A stretch of 64,000 bases of DNA, from assembly GCF_003207855.1 (NCBI RefSeq), contig NZ_NKTZ01000011.1, positions 27,641-91,640 of the forward strand. Reading direction: 5' to 3'. The translations under genes and the position numbers were made by a program. The DNA is from Komagataeibacter rhaeticus (GTDB lineage Bacteria; Pseudomonadota; Alphaproteobacteria; Acetobacterales; Acetobacteraceae). The notes below the pieces were generated by a model. It worked only from the letters and a program-made list of their open reading frames with translations, was not told the origin of the DNA and searched no databases. The first letter of the stretch is position 1. Each line of letters opens with the position of its first letter. Below, in pieces: positions 1-9,237 of this stretch.

Positions 1-1414
1 AACCGCCCTGCCTGTGCCGGTTTGCATAGATGCTGCGTTCCGCATCCCACAGGCATGTACGGATTTTCTGTCGCGTATCCTCCGCCAGCGCGGCAAAGGA
101 CCGGCTTTCGGCAGTCCTGCCCAGGGCCTTGGCAATGCGGGAGAGCATTTCCGCATCCAGGGCCAGACAGCAGTTCAGTCCGACATCCAGTGTGGAAAGC
201 GTGCGTGTCAGCGGGTCATATATGGCTTCGTCATGGGTGGGGGAGTTATCCATTCCGGTTTCGTTGCGTGCGCCGAAATGCGTGCCCTTGTACAGCGCCT
301 CCCCCACATCCGAGGTGCCACATGAAACAAGGCCCATGCCATCCGGATCGCGCTCGCGGCGCCACCACATGTGGTTGCGCGCCAGGGTCTCGTAATGTTC
401 GTGCAGGAAAGACAGTTCCCGGTGGCGCAGATAGATCATCCACACCATGAAAGAGCCGTTCGGAGCCTGCGTCCGGTCCACCCAGGCATCATTGGATGTG
501 ACAATACAGGCAAAATTGCCCTGTGGCGTGGCGCTGGCCTGTGCCACGGCCATGTTCTCGCGCGCGATCTGTGCGTCAAACAGGCCGGTCATCATGGCGG
601 CATATGTCTGGTCATTGTACCATACGGCAAACTTTCCCAGATTCCAGATCCGGCTGACCGATGTATAGGGGCGATGGTTGATGCCATCATACATCGTGTT
701 CCACGCCATGATGTCCCTGACGGCATCCAGTGCGCCGGCATGGCGGCCGGTCTGGGCGGGCAGCGTGATGGCGGCGGGGGGCGGCGCAAGCGCGGCCCGC
801 GCCTTCCTGATGGCAAGGTCCCGGCTGTCGGCCACCGCCGCGGCAAAGCGGCCGGAGCGCATCATTTCCAGATTGAAGCGCAGTGCGATGACGGGGGCAT
901 TGTCGCCCCGGCTTGCGGTATGGAAATAGCCGTTTGCATTGAAGTCATCCAGCACGGCTTCCAGGCTGTCATGCGCGGTGACCTGTACCGCCGCCATCTG
1001 GGAGACAAGCGCTACGTAACGGTAGCCGATACGGACAATACAGGCGCCATCATGATGGGACACCGTTACACCAGTCTCAGCGGACAGGCAGAGGGTCAGC
1101 CAGTAGCGCAGCCCCCATTCGGCCAGGGAGGTGGCGCGCCATTTTCCCTGCAGGACAAAGGGATCATGCTTTTCATAGCGAAAGGCAATATGCGTCCCGC
1201 CGTGGCGGGTTTCGAATTCCACAAGCCGCCCGTCCATGCCATGGTGCCCGAAGCGCATGCCTTCACCCGGCGGCAGCAGGGTCGCCTCCTTGTGGCGTGT
1301 GGAATAGAGCAGCGGCGTGACATGAACGCCCAGGGGCAGGAATGTCATGGCCGCCGGCCGGTCGGACCAGGTGTTCCAGGCGCGCGCTGGCGGAAGGGTG
1401 TTGGCGATGATCAT
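1..1414 (-). CDS. GH63-like glycoside hydrolase, 3' end outside the window
   Basis: The reading frame is open from the ATG at 1414 to base 1 (about 471 codons), so the C-terminus is missing. The protein has an N-terminal beta-rich part and then a region typical of (alpha/alpha)6-barrel hydrolases of clan GH-G (GH37/GH63, YgjK-like): a WNLGKFAVWYND stretch, a WWRRERDPDGMGL segment and a GMDNSPTHDEA segment near residue 385. Enzymes of this group hydrolyse alpha-glucosidic or related bonds. It starts 21 bases after the GH3 stop and is the last visible gene of the operon TonB receptor - symporter - GH3 - this gene. No clear signal peptide, so it probably acts in the cytoplasm on imported oligosaccharide. 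The family call is by motif memory; the substrate is unknown. Confidence 0.75.
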   Translation of the reverse strand, partial: MIIANTLPPARAWNTWSDRPAAMTFLPLGVHVTPLLYSTRHKEATLLPPGEGMRFGHHGMDGRLVEFETRHGGTHIAFRYEKHDPFVLQGKWRATSLAEWGLRYWLTLCLSAETGVTVSHHDGACIVRIGYRYVALVSQMAAVQVTAHDSLEAVLDDFNANGYFHTASRGDNAPVIALRFNLEMMRSGRFAAAVADSRDLAIRKARAALAPPPAAITLPAQTGRHAGALDAVRDIMAWNTMYDGINHRPYTSVSRIWNLGKFAVWYNDQTYAAMMTGLFDAQIARENMAVAQASATPQGNFACIVTSNDAWVDRTQAPNGSFMVWMIYLRHRELSFLHEHYETLARNHMWWRRERDPDGMGLVSCGTSDVGEALYKGTHFGARNETGMDNSPTHDEAIYDPLTRTLSTLDVGLNCCLALDAEMLSRIAKALGRTAESRSFAALAEDTRQKIRTCLWDAERSIYANRHRQGG

Positions 1415-1435
1415 GAAAATCTGGTTCCGTAGCGG

Positions 1436-3832
1436 TTAGGCGGGCTTTCTGGCGCCAGTGCGGTGATTGATGGCCTGCAGGATGTTCATCAGGGTATTTT
1501 CATCCAGTTCCCGCTCAAACACCCAGCACAGCGTATCGTAAATGCCCAGAAAGGACTGCCTGCTGTTTTCAAGCCGGGTCATCACTTCCGGGCGGGGCAG
1601 GTGCACGGTTTCGACAAGCCACGAGGCCAGGGTATCAGCCAGCCCTGCCGCCTCCAGTGCCTGACCGGGGGGCGTATACAGGTCCAGGTAACGCGGCGGC
1701 GGCGCATCACCTGAAACCTCCATGGTCAAGGAAAGCCTGATATCACGCGATGATGCCCCGATTTCCACGGTAACCGGCCCGCCGGGCAGGGTCCAGATCC
1801 CGCGCGTCGGGTCAAAACAGGACAGGTCACGCCGGGTGAAGGACAGTGTTACGGCTTTGCTTTCCCCGGACCGGAGGAAGATGGATCTGAAACCACGCAG
1901 CATGCGCACCGGGTGGTGCAGCCCCGTCCGGTTAAGGGGTGGGGAAGGGCGGCCTATGTACAGCTGGCAGGTTTCGTAAGCATCCCGCGTCCCTGTATTG
2001 GCCAGGGTGAAAGAGGCGGTGAAACGGCTGTCCGTTTCCTGCATGGACAGGTCCGCATAGGCAAAGGTCGTGTAGGACAGCCCGTGCCCGAACGGGAAGA
2101 GTGGCGTAATCCCGCGGATGTCAAAATAACGGTAACCGGCAAATATGCCTTCACGGTAGATATGTCTGCTCTGCTCACCCGGATAGCCCAGAAAGGCCGG
2201 GCAGTCTTCCAGCCGTTCGGGCCAGGTAACGGATGTCTTGCCTGAAGGAACGGCCTTACCGGACAGAAGGTTGGCTGCTGCCTGCCCGAATCCCTCGCCG
2301 GCATAGCCCGCGGAAAGGATGGCCGATACCCTGTCCACCCATGGCAGCAGCACCGCGTCGGGATGGGTCAGGACCACGACAATACGCTTATGGAACGTGG
2401 ACAGGGCGGTAATGAACGCATCATGGGCGGGGCAGAGGCCCAGGTCGGGCCTGTCCGCGTTTTCACCACTGATAGCCGGGGGCGTGCCGGCAAAAACCAC
2501 AACCGTATCGGCATGACGTGCCGCCTCCAGTGCGGCTGCGTGTCGTGTGGCGCAATGGCTGCCATCTTCAGCCCAGCCCGGCTGCCATTCCAGCAGGGTA
2601 TTCCTGCCCATGGCCTGTGTCAGGGCCTCAAGCGGAATGTCGCAGCAGCGCGGCCTTACGGCGGCACTGCCCGCGCCCTGGATTTCAGGCGTTCGGGCAC
2701 CCGTGCCAACCACCAGCAGGCTGTCGCCCGGTTGGGGCCGCAGTGGCAGGATGGCGTCCTTATTGAGCAGCAGCACGCATGAGCGCTCGGCCGCCTGCCG
2801 CGCCAGCGCATGATGGGCGGTAAAATCAGGCGCGGATGTCCTGATGGTCTGCTGCGCCGTGGTGACCTGTAATGTCAGTGCCGCGATCCGCACGCATGAT
2901 TCATCAAGGACATCGGTGGATACCGCCCCGGTTTTTATGGCCTGTGACAGTCTGCGGTGGCGCAGGCTGTTGAAAGGCATGTCCAGATCGGTGCCCGCGT
3001 TCAGGGCGGCGGGACGGTCCTGTATGCCGTGCCAGTCTGACATCACCGCCCCTTCATAGGACCACTGGCCACGCAGCACGGTCTGGAGAAGCCAGGGATC
3101 CTGGTCGGGATGAACACCATTGAGCAGGTTGTAGGAAGTCATGACCGTCCATGGATTGGCCTGCGCGATGGCACGCTCGAAACCCAGCAGGTACAGTTCA
3201 TGCAGGGCGCGTGGTTCCACGATGGAGTCCATGCTGATCCGTTCGACTTCCGAATTGTTGCATGCCAGATGCTTGAGCGAGGCGGCAACGCCATGGTCCT
3301 GCAGCCCCTGTATGAAGCCTGCCGCCATGTCACCCGTCAGAACGGGGTCTTCGCTGAAATACTCGAAACTCCTGCCCGCAAGCGGGCAGCGCCGGAGGTT
3401 GATGCCCGGCCCCAGAAGAATCTGCGCGCCCACGCCCCGGCACTCGATGGCCAGGGCCTTGCCTATGGTATGGGCCAGTGTGACGTCCCAACTGTTTGCC
3501 AGCACGGAAAGTGCCGGAAAGCATGTACTGGGCACGCTTTTGCCCAGCAGGGCGTTCGGTTCAGCCCGCTCGCCTTCATCCGTTGCGGCAACCACGTTCA
3601 GGAAGGCACCCAGATCTCCGTCCTGTCCGTTGTCCGGCACCTGGTCGGGTACGAAGCGGATGCCATTCGAACCGTCGACCATAAGCAGGCATGGCAGGCC
3701 GAGGCGGGGGACACCGGCGGTGCGCCACAGTCCCTGCCCGCAGACGAGGCTGATTTTTTCCTCGATGGTCATCTGCCGTACAAGGGCGCGTGCCCTGGCG
3801 GTATGGGACGTGACCGTATTGGGGAAGGTCAA
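1436..3832 (-). CDS. Glycoside hydrolase family 3 beta-glycosidase
   Basis: 798 aa. The GH3 N-terminal barrel is clear: KHLACNN around residue 187, GAQILLGPGINLRRCP around 135-150, and the nucleophile Asp266 in VMSDWHG. The GH3 C-terminal alpha/beta sandwich follows (IVVVLTHPD, SAGYAGEGFGQAAA), then a fibronectin-III-like domain (FPFGHGLSYT) and an extra 70-residue tail after the usual GH3 end. GH3 enzymes release terminal beta-glucose, xylose or similar sugars from oligosaccharides. No signal peptide, so likely cytoplasmic. Its ATG overlaps the stop of the upstream symporter by 4 bases (ATGA), which implies translational coupling and joint import and hydrolysis of a glycoside. Confidence 0.93.
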   Translation of the reverse strand: MTFPNTVTSHTARARALVRQMTIEEKISLVCGQGLWRTAGVPRLGLPCLLMVDGSNGIRFVPDQVPDNGQDGDLGAFLNVVAATDEGERAEPNALLGKSVPSTCFPALSVLANSWDVTLAHTIGKALAIECRGVGAQILLGPGINLRRCPLAGRSFEYFSEDPVLTGDMAAGFIQGLQDHGVAASLKHLACNNSEVERISMDSIVEPRALHELYLLGFERAIAQANPWTVMTSYNLLNGVHPDQDPWLLQTVLRGQWSYEGAVMSDWHGIQDRPAALNAGTDLDMPFNSLRHRRLSQAIKTGAVSTDVLDESCVRIAALTLQVTTAQQTIRTSAPDFTAHHALARQAAERSCVLLLNKDAILPLRPQPGDSLLVVGTGARTPEIQGAGSAAVRPRCCDIPLEALTQAMGRNTLLEWQPGWAEDGSHCATRHAAALEAARHADTVVVFAGTPPAISGENADRPDLGLCPAHDAFITALSTFHKRIVVVLTHPDAVLLPWVDRVSAILSAGYAGEGFGQAAANLLSGKAVPSGKTSVTWPERLEDCPAFLGYPGEQSRHIYREGIFAGYRYFDIRGITPLFPFGHGLSYTTFAYADLSMQETDSRFTASFTLANTGTRDAYETCQLYIGRPSPPLNRTGLHHPVRMLRGFRSIFLRSGESKAVTLSFTRRDLSCFDPTRGIWTLPGGPVTVEIGASSRDIRLSLTMEVSGDAPPPRYLDLYTPPGQALEAAGLADTLASWLVETVHLPRPEVMTRLENSRQSFLGIYDTLCWVFERELDENTLMNILQAINHRTGARKPA

Positions 3833-5193
3833 GCCGGTTCTCCTGGCTGCAGGACGGAATGGATCTGCTCATCAGAAGGGTAGAGGAGGATGCACAGCGA
3901 CGAGACGATGGCGATGATGGCAGGCAGTCCGACAAAGCCAAAGGTGATGAATGCCCGGGCCCGTTCCGTCTGGGCCAGGGCATGGGGAATGTAGCCCCCC
4001 CACTCCAGCATGGCAGCCGAGAGGGAACCCCCGACCGCCCAGGCCACCTTTCCCGCAAAGCTGTTGACTGAATAGGCAATCCCCGCGGCGCGGATGCCGG
4101 TGGTGGCCGCACCGAAATCAATGGATTCCGCCAGCATCGTATAGAAGACCGGCAGCGTCAGCCCCTGAAAGAAGCAGGTCAGGCCAAAAAAGCCAAGCAG
4201 GCAGTAGGTGTTGTTGGGGCCAAACGTGAAAAGTGCCAGGCTTGTGACCGAAAGGATGTAGGGGAATACGATCGTGTATCGGGGGCCGATGGTCCGGACC
4301 AGACGGGGCGAGCATATGACGCCGACCACCTTGCAGCCCCCCATGACCGAAATAAGCAGGCCACCAAAAAATTCCGGCCTGTGCAGTATCTCGACGGAAT
4401 AATAGACGGATAGCCCGTAAAACGCCGTCAGATTGATATAGAACAGGCTGAGCGTGATCGTGACGACGATCCACGCGCGGTTGCGCAGCAGGGAACCGAC
4501 AAGCAGGCGCAGGGGATGGGGATCGGTCTCCAGGGCAAAACGCTCATGACAGGTCCGGGCGGGAATAAGGGCCAGCAGGCCACCCACAAGGCCCGCGACC
4601 GCCATCGCCATGGGGTAGCCGACCTGTTCGTTATTTTTTCCGAACAGATGCACCATCGGCAGGATGCATGTTCCCACCAGCAGGGTCGCAAGCGTGGCCC
4701 CCATCATGCGGAAGGTGGAAAGCATCAGGCGGTCTTCCCGGTTCCGCGTCATGGTATTGGGTAGCAGCCCGTACGGCACAATGACGAGGGAAAAGAGAAT
4801 ACCCATCGCAAGATAGGTGGCATAGGCCCAGGCCAGCCGCCCGGTACTGCCCAGGGGCAGGGGAAGGAAACAGCAGAAGGTCAGAAAACCCAGCGGCAGG
4901 GAAAACCATCCGAGATAGGGCCGGATCTTCCCGTTAAAGAGCAGTCGGTGGTCGATCAGGTAGCCGATAACCGGATCGACCCCGCTATCCACCACCCGTG
5001 CCATCAGCATGAGAATGGCCACGGAGGCGGGAGAGAGACCATAGACGTTTATATAATAGTAAATCAGATAGGCGCCTGTGATACCGAAGAGGGCGTTTCC
5101 TGCCAGATCTCCGAATCCGAAGCTCATTTTTTCCCATAAGCCGGGACGCTGGTTGTCCGTCATTCCGTTCATGCCGTCATCCGGTTTGGTCAA
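3829..5193 (-). CDS. GPH-family (MelB-type) sugar:cation symporter
   Basis: 454 aa with about 12 hydrophobic segments. The N-terminus (WEKMSFGFGDLAGNALFG) and the motif DSGVDPVIGYLIDHR match the glycoside-pentoside-hexuronide branch of the major facilitator superfamily. It would move an oligosaccharide or glycoside across the inner membrane with H+ or Na+. It sits 58 bases after the TonB receptor and overlaps the GH3 gene, so it is the inner-membrane step of that uptake route. Two further members of this transporter type occur in the window (19.1-20.4 kb and 47.7-49.1 kb). The start could be at one of two internal Met codons within the first 12 residues. Confidence 0.88.
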   Translation of the reverse strand: MTKPDDGMNGMTDNQRPGLWEKMSFGFGDLAGNALFGITGAYLIYYYINVYGLSPASVAILMLMARVVDSGVDPVIGYLIDHRLLFNGKIRPYLGWFSLPLGFLTFCCFLPLPLGSTGRLAWAYATYLAMGILFSLVIVPYGLLPNTMTRNREDRLMLSTFRMMGATLATLLVGTCILPMVHLFGKNNEQVGYPMAMAVAGLVGGLLALIPARTCHERFALETDPHPLRLLVGSLLRNRAWIVVTITLSLFYINLTAFYGLSVYYSVEILHRPEFFGGLLISVMGGCKVVGVICSPRLVRTIGPRYTIVFPYILSVTSLALFTFGPNNTYCLLGFFGLTCFFQGLTLPVFYTMLAESIDFGAATTGIRAAGIAYSVNSFAGKVAWAVGGSLSAAMLEWGGYIPHALAQTERARAFITFGFVGLPAIIAIVSSLCILLYPSDEQIHSVLQPGEPA

Positions 5194-5251
5194 AACTGTT
5201 CCTCACAAGGCGCCTGTTATTCTGGACAGTATTCTTTCAGCAGAAATCATA

Positions 5252-7636
5252 TTAGAAATTGGCTTTCACGCCTCCAAAAAACTGGCGGGGCGCACCGACA
5301 ACCAGCGACTGGTAATCGCCGGACATGGGGTTGCCGCCGTCATCACCCATCATCATCAGGTAATGCGACCCGGTCAGGTTGGTGATGTTGAAGGACAGGG
5401 TAAGATCCGTCAGGCGCGAGACACTGCCAAAATTGTACCGTGCGCCAAGGTTGACCAGCCAGTATCCGGGCAGGGAGGTATCGTTCGTATAGCTGAAGGG
5501 CCGGCTGCTTGTGTATGTCGCGTCAACATTAAAGCTGGCTTTGCGGTAGTTGTATTCTGCGGTTGCCTTGTACATGAACCGCGGATAGTTCACAACATGC
5601 TTGCCTTTTGTGTAATACGTGGTTCCCTGTTCGGTAACATTGTTATCATAGGTCGAATGGTTGTAGCTGACCGAGTTGAAAATGCTCAGCCCGCGTACCG
5701 GACGGAGTGTCAGGCCCGCATCCACGCCGTTCATGCTCACGCTGCCCAGATTGAGCACGGTCGTCTGCGGGTTGGTCTGGCTGCCGGCGGTAATGGCGCC
5801 CAGGCGGTTGGAGAAGTTGACCCGGTAAGCACTGACAGAAAAGGATACATATTTCTGGTTGAAGCGGTAACCAACGGAATATGACCAGCTGGTTTCCGGC
5901 TTGATGCTTGAACGGGACAGGTCAAAGGCCGTCTGTGACACCGCGAAGGGAGAGGAAGACAGGTGATAGCCACTCTCCGGATAGGCGCGCATGTTCTTGG
6001 CAATGTCAAAATAGAATTCATGCTGCTTCAGGAAGTGCCAGTCGCCACTGAAATGCGGCAGGAACGCACCGAAAGTGGTCAGCCCCACGCCACCGGCAAT
6101 GGCATCCGTTCCGGTATAGGGTTCGTAATTCGCGGTCGCGCCCACATGTGTCGTGCTTAGCATGGACTTGAAGCCGGCGTGCAGCAGCAGGTTCTTTATC
6201 GGGCGGTAAGTATCCTCGATATAGGTCTGCATTGTATTGGTATTATAGGTCTGGCCCCAGAGCTGGGCAAACGGGTCGCTCCATTTCCGGAACGGGCTGG
6301 GAGACAGGTTCTCGCTGCCCGAAAGCAGCGGATCATTGTAGGCATACATGTTCGAGACGTATTTGTTGTTCTCGTACCAGATGCCCCCATGAATTTCATG
6401 CTTGCCGATACGGTATTTCAGGCCCGAAGTAAGACCGAAGCGCTGGATGGTCGGCTGCTTGACGATTTCCGACAGCGGGGCGCCGTTGGCCGAGGCAAGC
6501 CACGGGTCGGACCACTGCGTATGGGCCACCTGGTTGTGGCCATAGACAACGGAATCCCATTCCAGGTTGCGGGCAAGCTTGAAATGGAAGTTCAGGCCGC
6601 CCAGCAGGTCGCGTGATTCCGTTGTGCCCGCGTAATACGCGACATCTTTCGGGTCACTGGTCCGGTTTTCACCATTGGAATATATACCCTGCGCCGCAAG
6701 ATAGGCCTGACGGTAATTGGGGTAGTAGTTGGAAACATTGTAGCCCAGTTTCTGAACCATTTCCAGGGATTCAGCCTGGTAGTTGAACTGCTGCACATCA
6801 GCCCAGTCAAACAGCAGCGAGACACTGCTTTCTTCCCGGATGGGCTGGACCAGTTTCAGGTTGACCTGCTGGAAAAACTGGTTGCCGTACCCTTTCCAGA
6901 GTTTGGTGTCATTTCTCATATACGAGACATAGAATTTTGTGCCGGTCGAATTCAGCTTTCCGCTATCAAGGCGGATATAGGCATGGGTCGTGGAATTGCT
7001 GCCGCCCGTGCCGGCCACCGTGCCGCCAAACTTGTCCTTGGGGTCGGATGAGGTGATGCGGATCGCGCCGCCAAGCACGTTGGTGCTGGGCATGTCCACG
7101 GCACCGGCGCCCTGTGACATATCCATATGACCCACATTTTCCGATGACAGGGCCGCGACCGCGTTCAGGCCGTTATAATTGCGATAGACCGATTCACCCA
7201 GCGGGATGCCATCCAGCGAAAAGCCGATCTGGTTCTGGGAAAAACCATGCACGTACAGCCTGACGCCACCGGTATCGACACCCTGTGCGTCATCCGATTG
7301 AAAAAGAACGCCAGGTACGTTCTGCAGAACCTTCAGGACCGAAGTGCCTGCAACGGCCGTGGCGAATACATGGTTGGAGATGAATGTCTGGGCGCCATGC
7401 GATGTACGCCTGCCCACCACCCCCAGTGTTTCTACGCTCTGCGCACGCGCGACGGGTGGTTTGCCGGCCACTGGCTTCTGGTGTGCGACCGTATGCGATG
7501 CGGGGGGCGGCGACCGTACGGGCGAAGGAGAAGGCTGATTGCTTTTGGCCCATCCATAACCGGGTGTCGCGACAAGAATTGTGGAAAGAAGCGCCAGCCG
7601 GCGCCGGGCAATCTTTTTTGTTTCGGCACTGCGCAT
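5252..7636 (-). CDS. TonB-dependent outer-membrane receptor (saccharide-type locus)
   Basis: 794 aa. N-terminal signal region (RRRLALLSTILVATPGYG...A), plug domain with VLKVLQNVPGVLFQSDD and FSQNQIGFSLDGIPLGES, then a long beta-barrel ending in the aromatic residue of VKANF. It imports a substrate across the outer membrane using TonB-ExbBD energy. As first gene of the operon with a GPH symporter, GH3 and GH63-like hydrolases, its likely ligand is an oligosaccharide or glycoside rather than a siderophore (inference from context). The plug is strikingly similar to that of the second receptor at 59.0-61.4 kb, so the two are paralogues. Confidence 0.92.
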   Translation of the reverse strand: MRSAETKKIARRRLALLSTILVATPGYGWAKSNQPSPSPVRSPPPASHTVAHQKPVAGKPPVARAQSVETLGVVGRRTSHGAQTFISNHVFATAVAGTSVLKVLQNVPGVLFQSDDAQGVDTGGVRLYVHGFSQNQIGFSLDGIPLGESVYRNYNGLNAVAALSSENVGHMDMSQGAGAVDMPSTNVLGGAIRITSSDPKDKFGGTVAGTGGSNSTTHAYIRLDSGKLNSTGTKFYVSYMRNDTKLWKGYGNQFFQQVNLKLVQPIREESSVSLLFDWADVQQFNYQAESLEMVQKLGYNVSNYYPNYRQAYLAAQGIYSNGENRTSDPKDVAYYAGTTESRDLLGGLNFHFKLARNLEWDSVVYGHNQVAHTQWSDPWLASANGAPLSEIVKQPTIQRFGLTSGLKYRIGKHEIHGGIWYENNKYVSNMYAYNDPLLSGSENLSPSPFRKWSDPFAQLWGQTYNTNTMQTYIEDTYRPIKNLLLHAGFKSMLSTTHVGATANYEPYTGTDAIAGGVGLTTFGAFLPHFSGDWHFLKQHEFYFDIAKNMRAYPESGYHLSSSPFAVSQTAFDLSRSSIKPETSWSYSVGYRFNQKYVSFSVSAYRVNFSNRLGAITAGSQTNPQTTVLNLGSVSMNGVDAGLTLRPVRGLSIFNSVSYNHSTYDNNVTEQGTTYYTKGKHVVNYPRFMYKATAEYNYRKASFNVDATYTSSRPFSYTNDTSLPGYWLVNLGARYNFGSVSRLTDLTLSFNITNLTGSHYLMMMGDDGGNPMSGDYQSLVVGAPRQFFGGVKANF

Positions 7637-8424
7637 TCTGTCAGTCCTTCGAGCAAGGCGGATTGTGACGATCGGATGTCATCCAGCATGGACAATGTTA
7701 CGATGTCGACATGTAGCGTATAAATGACATTATGGATATCGATCTGATTCTGCAACATTAAAAATATTCGATAAAGGCGTGTTTTTTGCGATTTATACCG
7801 GGCATTGATAATATTATCACTCTTCCTCTGATCAAGAAGTCGCGTATGCGTTGGATGTGGCTGTCCGGAACATCGGCCCGCGGCATGCCCCATGATCGGG
7901 GTGGGGGACGTATAAAATGGTTGTATTCTGTTTTTCCTGTAACTTTTCCAGCATTGATGCCGTCTTTGTCGTTACATATTGATAATATTCCATCCACGTT
8001 GTCCCCGTGCCGTCAATACCGGGCATGATGACAGGAAATGCACCATAAGATACACGGCGGATTACTGGGAGAAGCCTGCCTGTAGATGACACCATGATAA
8101 CAGGCTGAAAGCCGGTATCCGTCTTCCGTGCATGCAGCCGTCTGTCGGGCTGCATTGCATGGCAGTTCCATACTGGTGGAACCGTGCCGCCCATCGGGCG
8201 GGACCAGTCCGTTATCATGCCGCGTGTGGTGGCGGTGACAGCCAGTGCCGGCTGTTACCGCCACAGTTCATGCATCCGGTTCCGCTGGCCTGCCAGCATG
8301 AACCGGAACGCCGCAGGAAAAGGGGCTGGACGGATGGTATTCACATGGGTCCAGCACTGGACCATCGTGCAGTAACATGCCCGGGCAGGCGGGCATGTGT
8401 AAGAAAGCTATAACGGGTGAATCT
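7637..8424. other. Long intergenic region between nicD and the TonB receptor
   Basis: About 790 bases without a convincing gene. The right half is the 3' flank of nicD. The left half (about 7640-7850) is AT-richer than the surroundings and must hold the promoter of the minus-strand TonB receptor operon. Short open frames on both strands show no family resemblance, no good ribosome site and biased residue content, and I do not call them. A small dyad ATGTCGACAT lies at 7704-7713 next to a TAGCGTAT motif at 7715-7722. Confidence 0.6.
7704..7723 (-). promoter_or_regulatory. Candidate operator upstream of the TonB receptor operon
   Basis: The palindrome ATGTCGACAT (7704-7713) is followed by ATGTAGCGTAT (7712-7722). 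The same 11 bases recur at 22426-22436 upstream of the flavin reductase operon, and TAGCGTAT recurs at 18850-18857 upstream of nicR. It lies about 75 bases before the receptor start. That it is a regulator site is inference from recurrence at leader positions. Confidence 0.35.
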
Positions 8425-9219
8425 TCAGTCGGTTGCGACAGCTTCAAGAAAGCCGGGCAGGTTGTCCCACGGAATCATGTGACCTGCGTCCGGCACGGAT
8501 ACGATCTTGATGGCCGGGTTCAGTTCACGGATTTCCTTGATATCCGGGTCCTGGATCACGCCACCGCGTGTTGCCACCACCAGTTTTGTCGGGACTTTCA
8601 GGTGCGGCAGGTCCTGATGGATGTCTTCCGTGTGGAATTTCTCAAACGTGATGCGGGTTGCCAGTTCATCACAGGTGTGAAGCCATTCGGCACGCAGGCC
8701 GAGCTGTTCATCCGTCCATGTCGGGCAGAACGCGCGCATGTCTTCCGCCGTCATACCCTTGCGGGCCTGGCGTATGGATCTGGTGTACCATTCCAGCTTG
8801 GATGGATACGGCCGCCGTCCCGGCCCGCTTACCGGCGGGTCGATCAGAAGAAGGGAGGCCAGGCCACGGTCATCCCGCCGGGCCAGGCGTATGGCAATGC
8901 GTGCCCCCATGGAATGGCCCAGAACAACGACGTCCTTCAACCTGAGGCCGTCAATGAACCCGCGGATATCGGCGGCATAGGTATCAAGGTCGTAATCCAG
9001 ATCCGGTCCCGTTTCCGAAAGGCCGCGGCCACGTATGTCCAGAACATAGACGTCGTGGTCTTTTGAAAGCCGTTCGGCAACAAAGCCCCATGTAATGGCA
9101 GGGCTGGTAATGCCGGGTACCAGAACAAGCGGTGTTCCCTTGCCGCCATAGCGCAGGTAGTGCTGGCGGATGCCATTGGCGTGAATATTGGCACCCTCGA
9201 TAAAGTGGGTTTCGGTCAT
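8425..9219 (-). CDS. nicD: N-formylmaleamate deformylase (alpha/beta hydrolase)
   Basis: 264 aa. Hydrolyses N-formylmaleamate to maleamate and formate in nicotinate breakdown. It has the alpha/beta-hydrolase fold with nucleophile elbow GHSMG (Ser103), an acid at Asp127 (LLLIDPPVSGPG) and the histidine of AGHMIPWDN (His247), a triad spaced as in Pseudomonas NicD. It is the last gene of the nic operon, 18 bases after nicE, with an AAAGGGAAA ribosome site before the ATG. Length and context fit NicD, and no other alpha/beta hydrolase would be expected here. Confidence 0.92.
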   Translation of the reverse strand: MTETHFIEGANIHANGIRQHYLRYGGKGTPLVLVPGITSPAITWGFVAERLSKDHDVYVLDIRGRGLSETGPDLDYDLDTYAADIRGFIDGLRLKDVVVLGHSMGARIAIRLARRDDRGLASLLLIDPPVSGPGRRPYPSKLEWYTRSIRQARKGMTAEDMRAFCPTWTDEQLGLRAEWLHTCDELATRITFEKFHTEDIHQDLPHLKVPTKLVVATRGGVIQDPDIKEIRELNPAIKIVSVPDAGHMIPWDNLPGFLEAVATD

Positions 9220-9237
9220 CAGTTTCCCTTTCTGATC

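Noticed and set aside
371..1432. Plus-strand open frame of about 350 codons at the left end
   Set aside because: It lies opposite the GH63-like gene, has atypical residue content, and no family features; it is an antisense shadow.
8132..8413. Short plus-strand frame in the gap beyond nicD
   Set aside because: No ribosome site, no family resemblance, and composition unlike neighbouring proteins.
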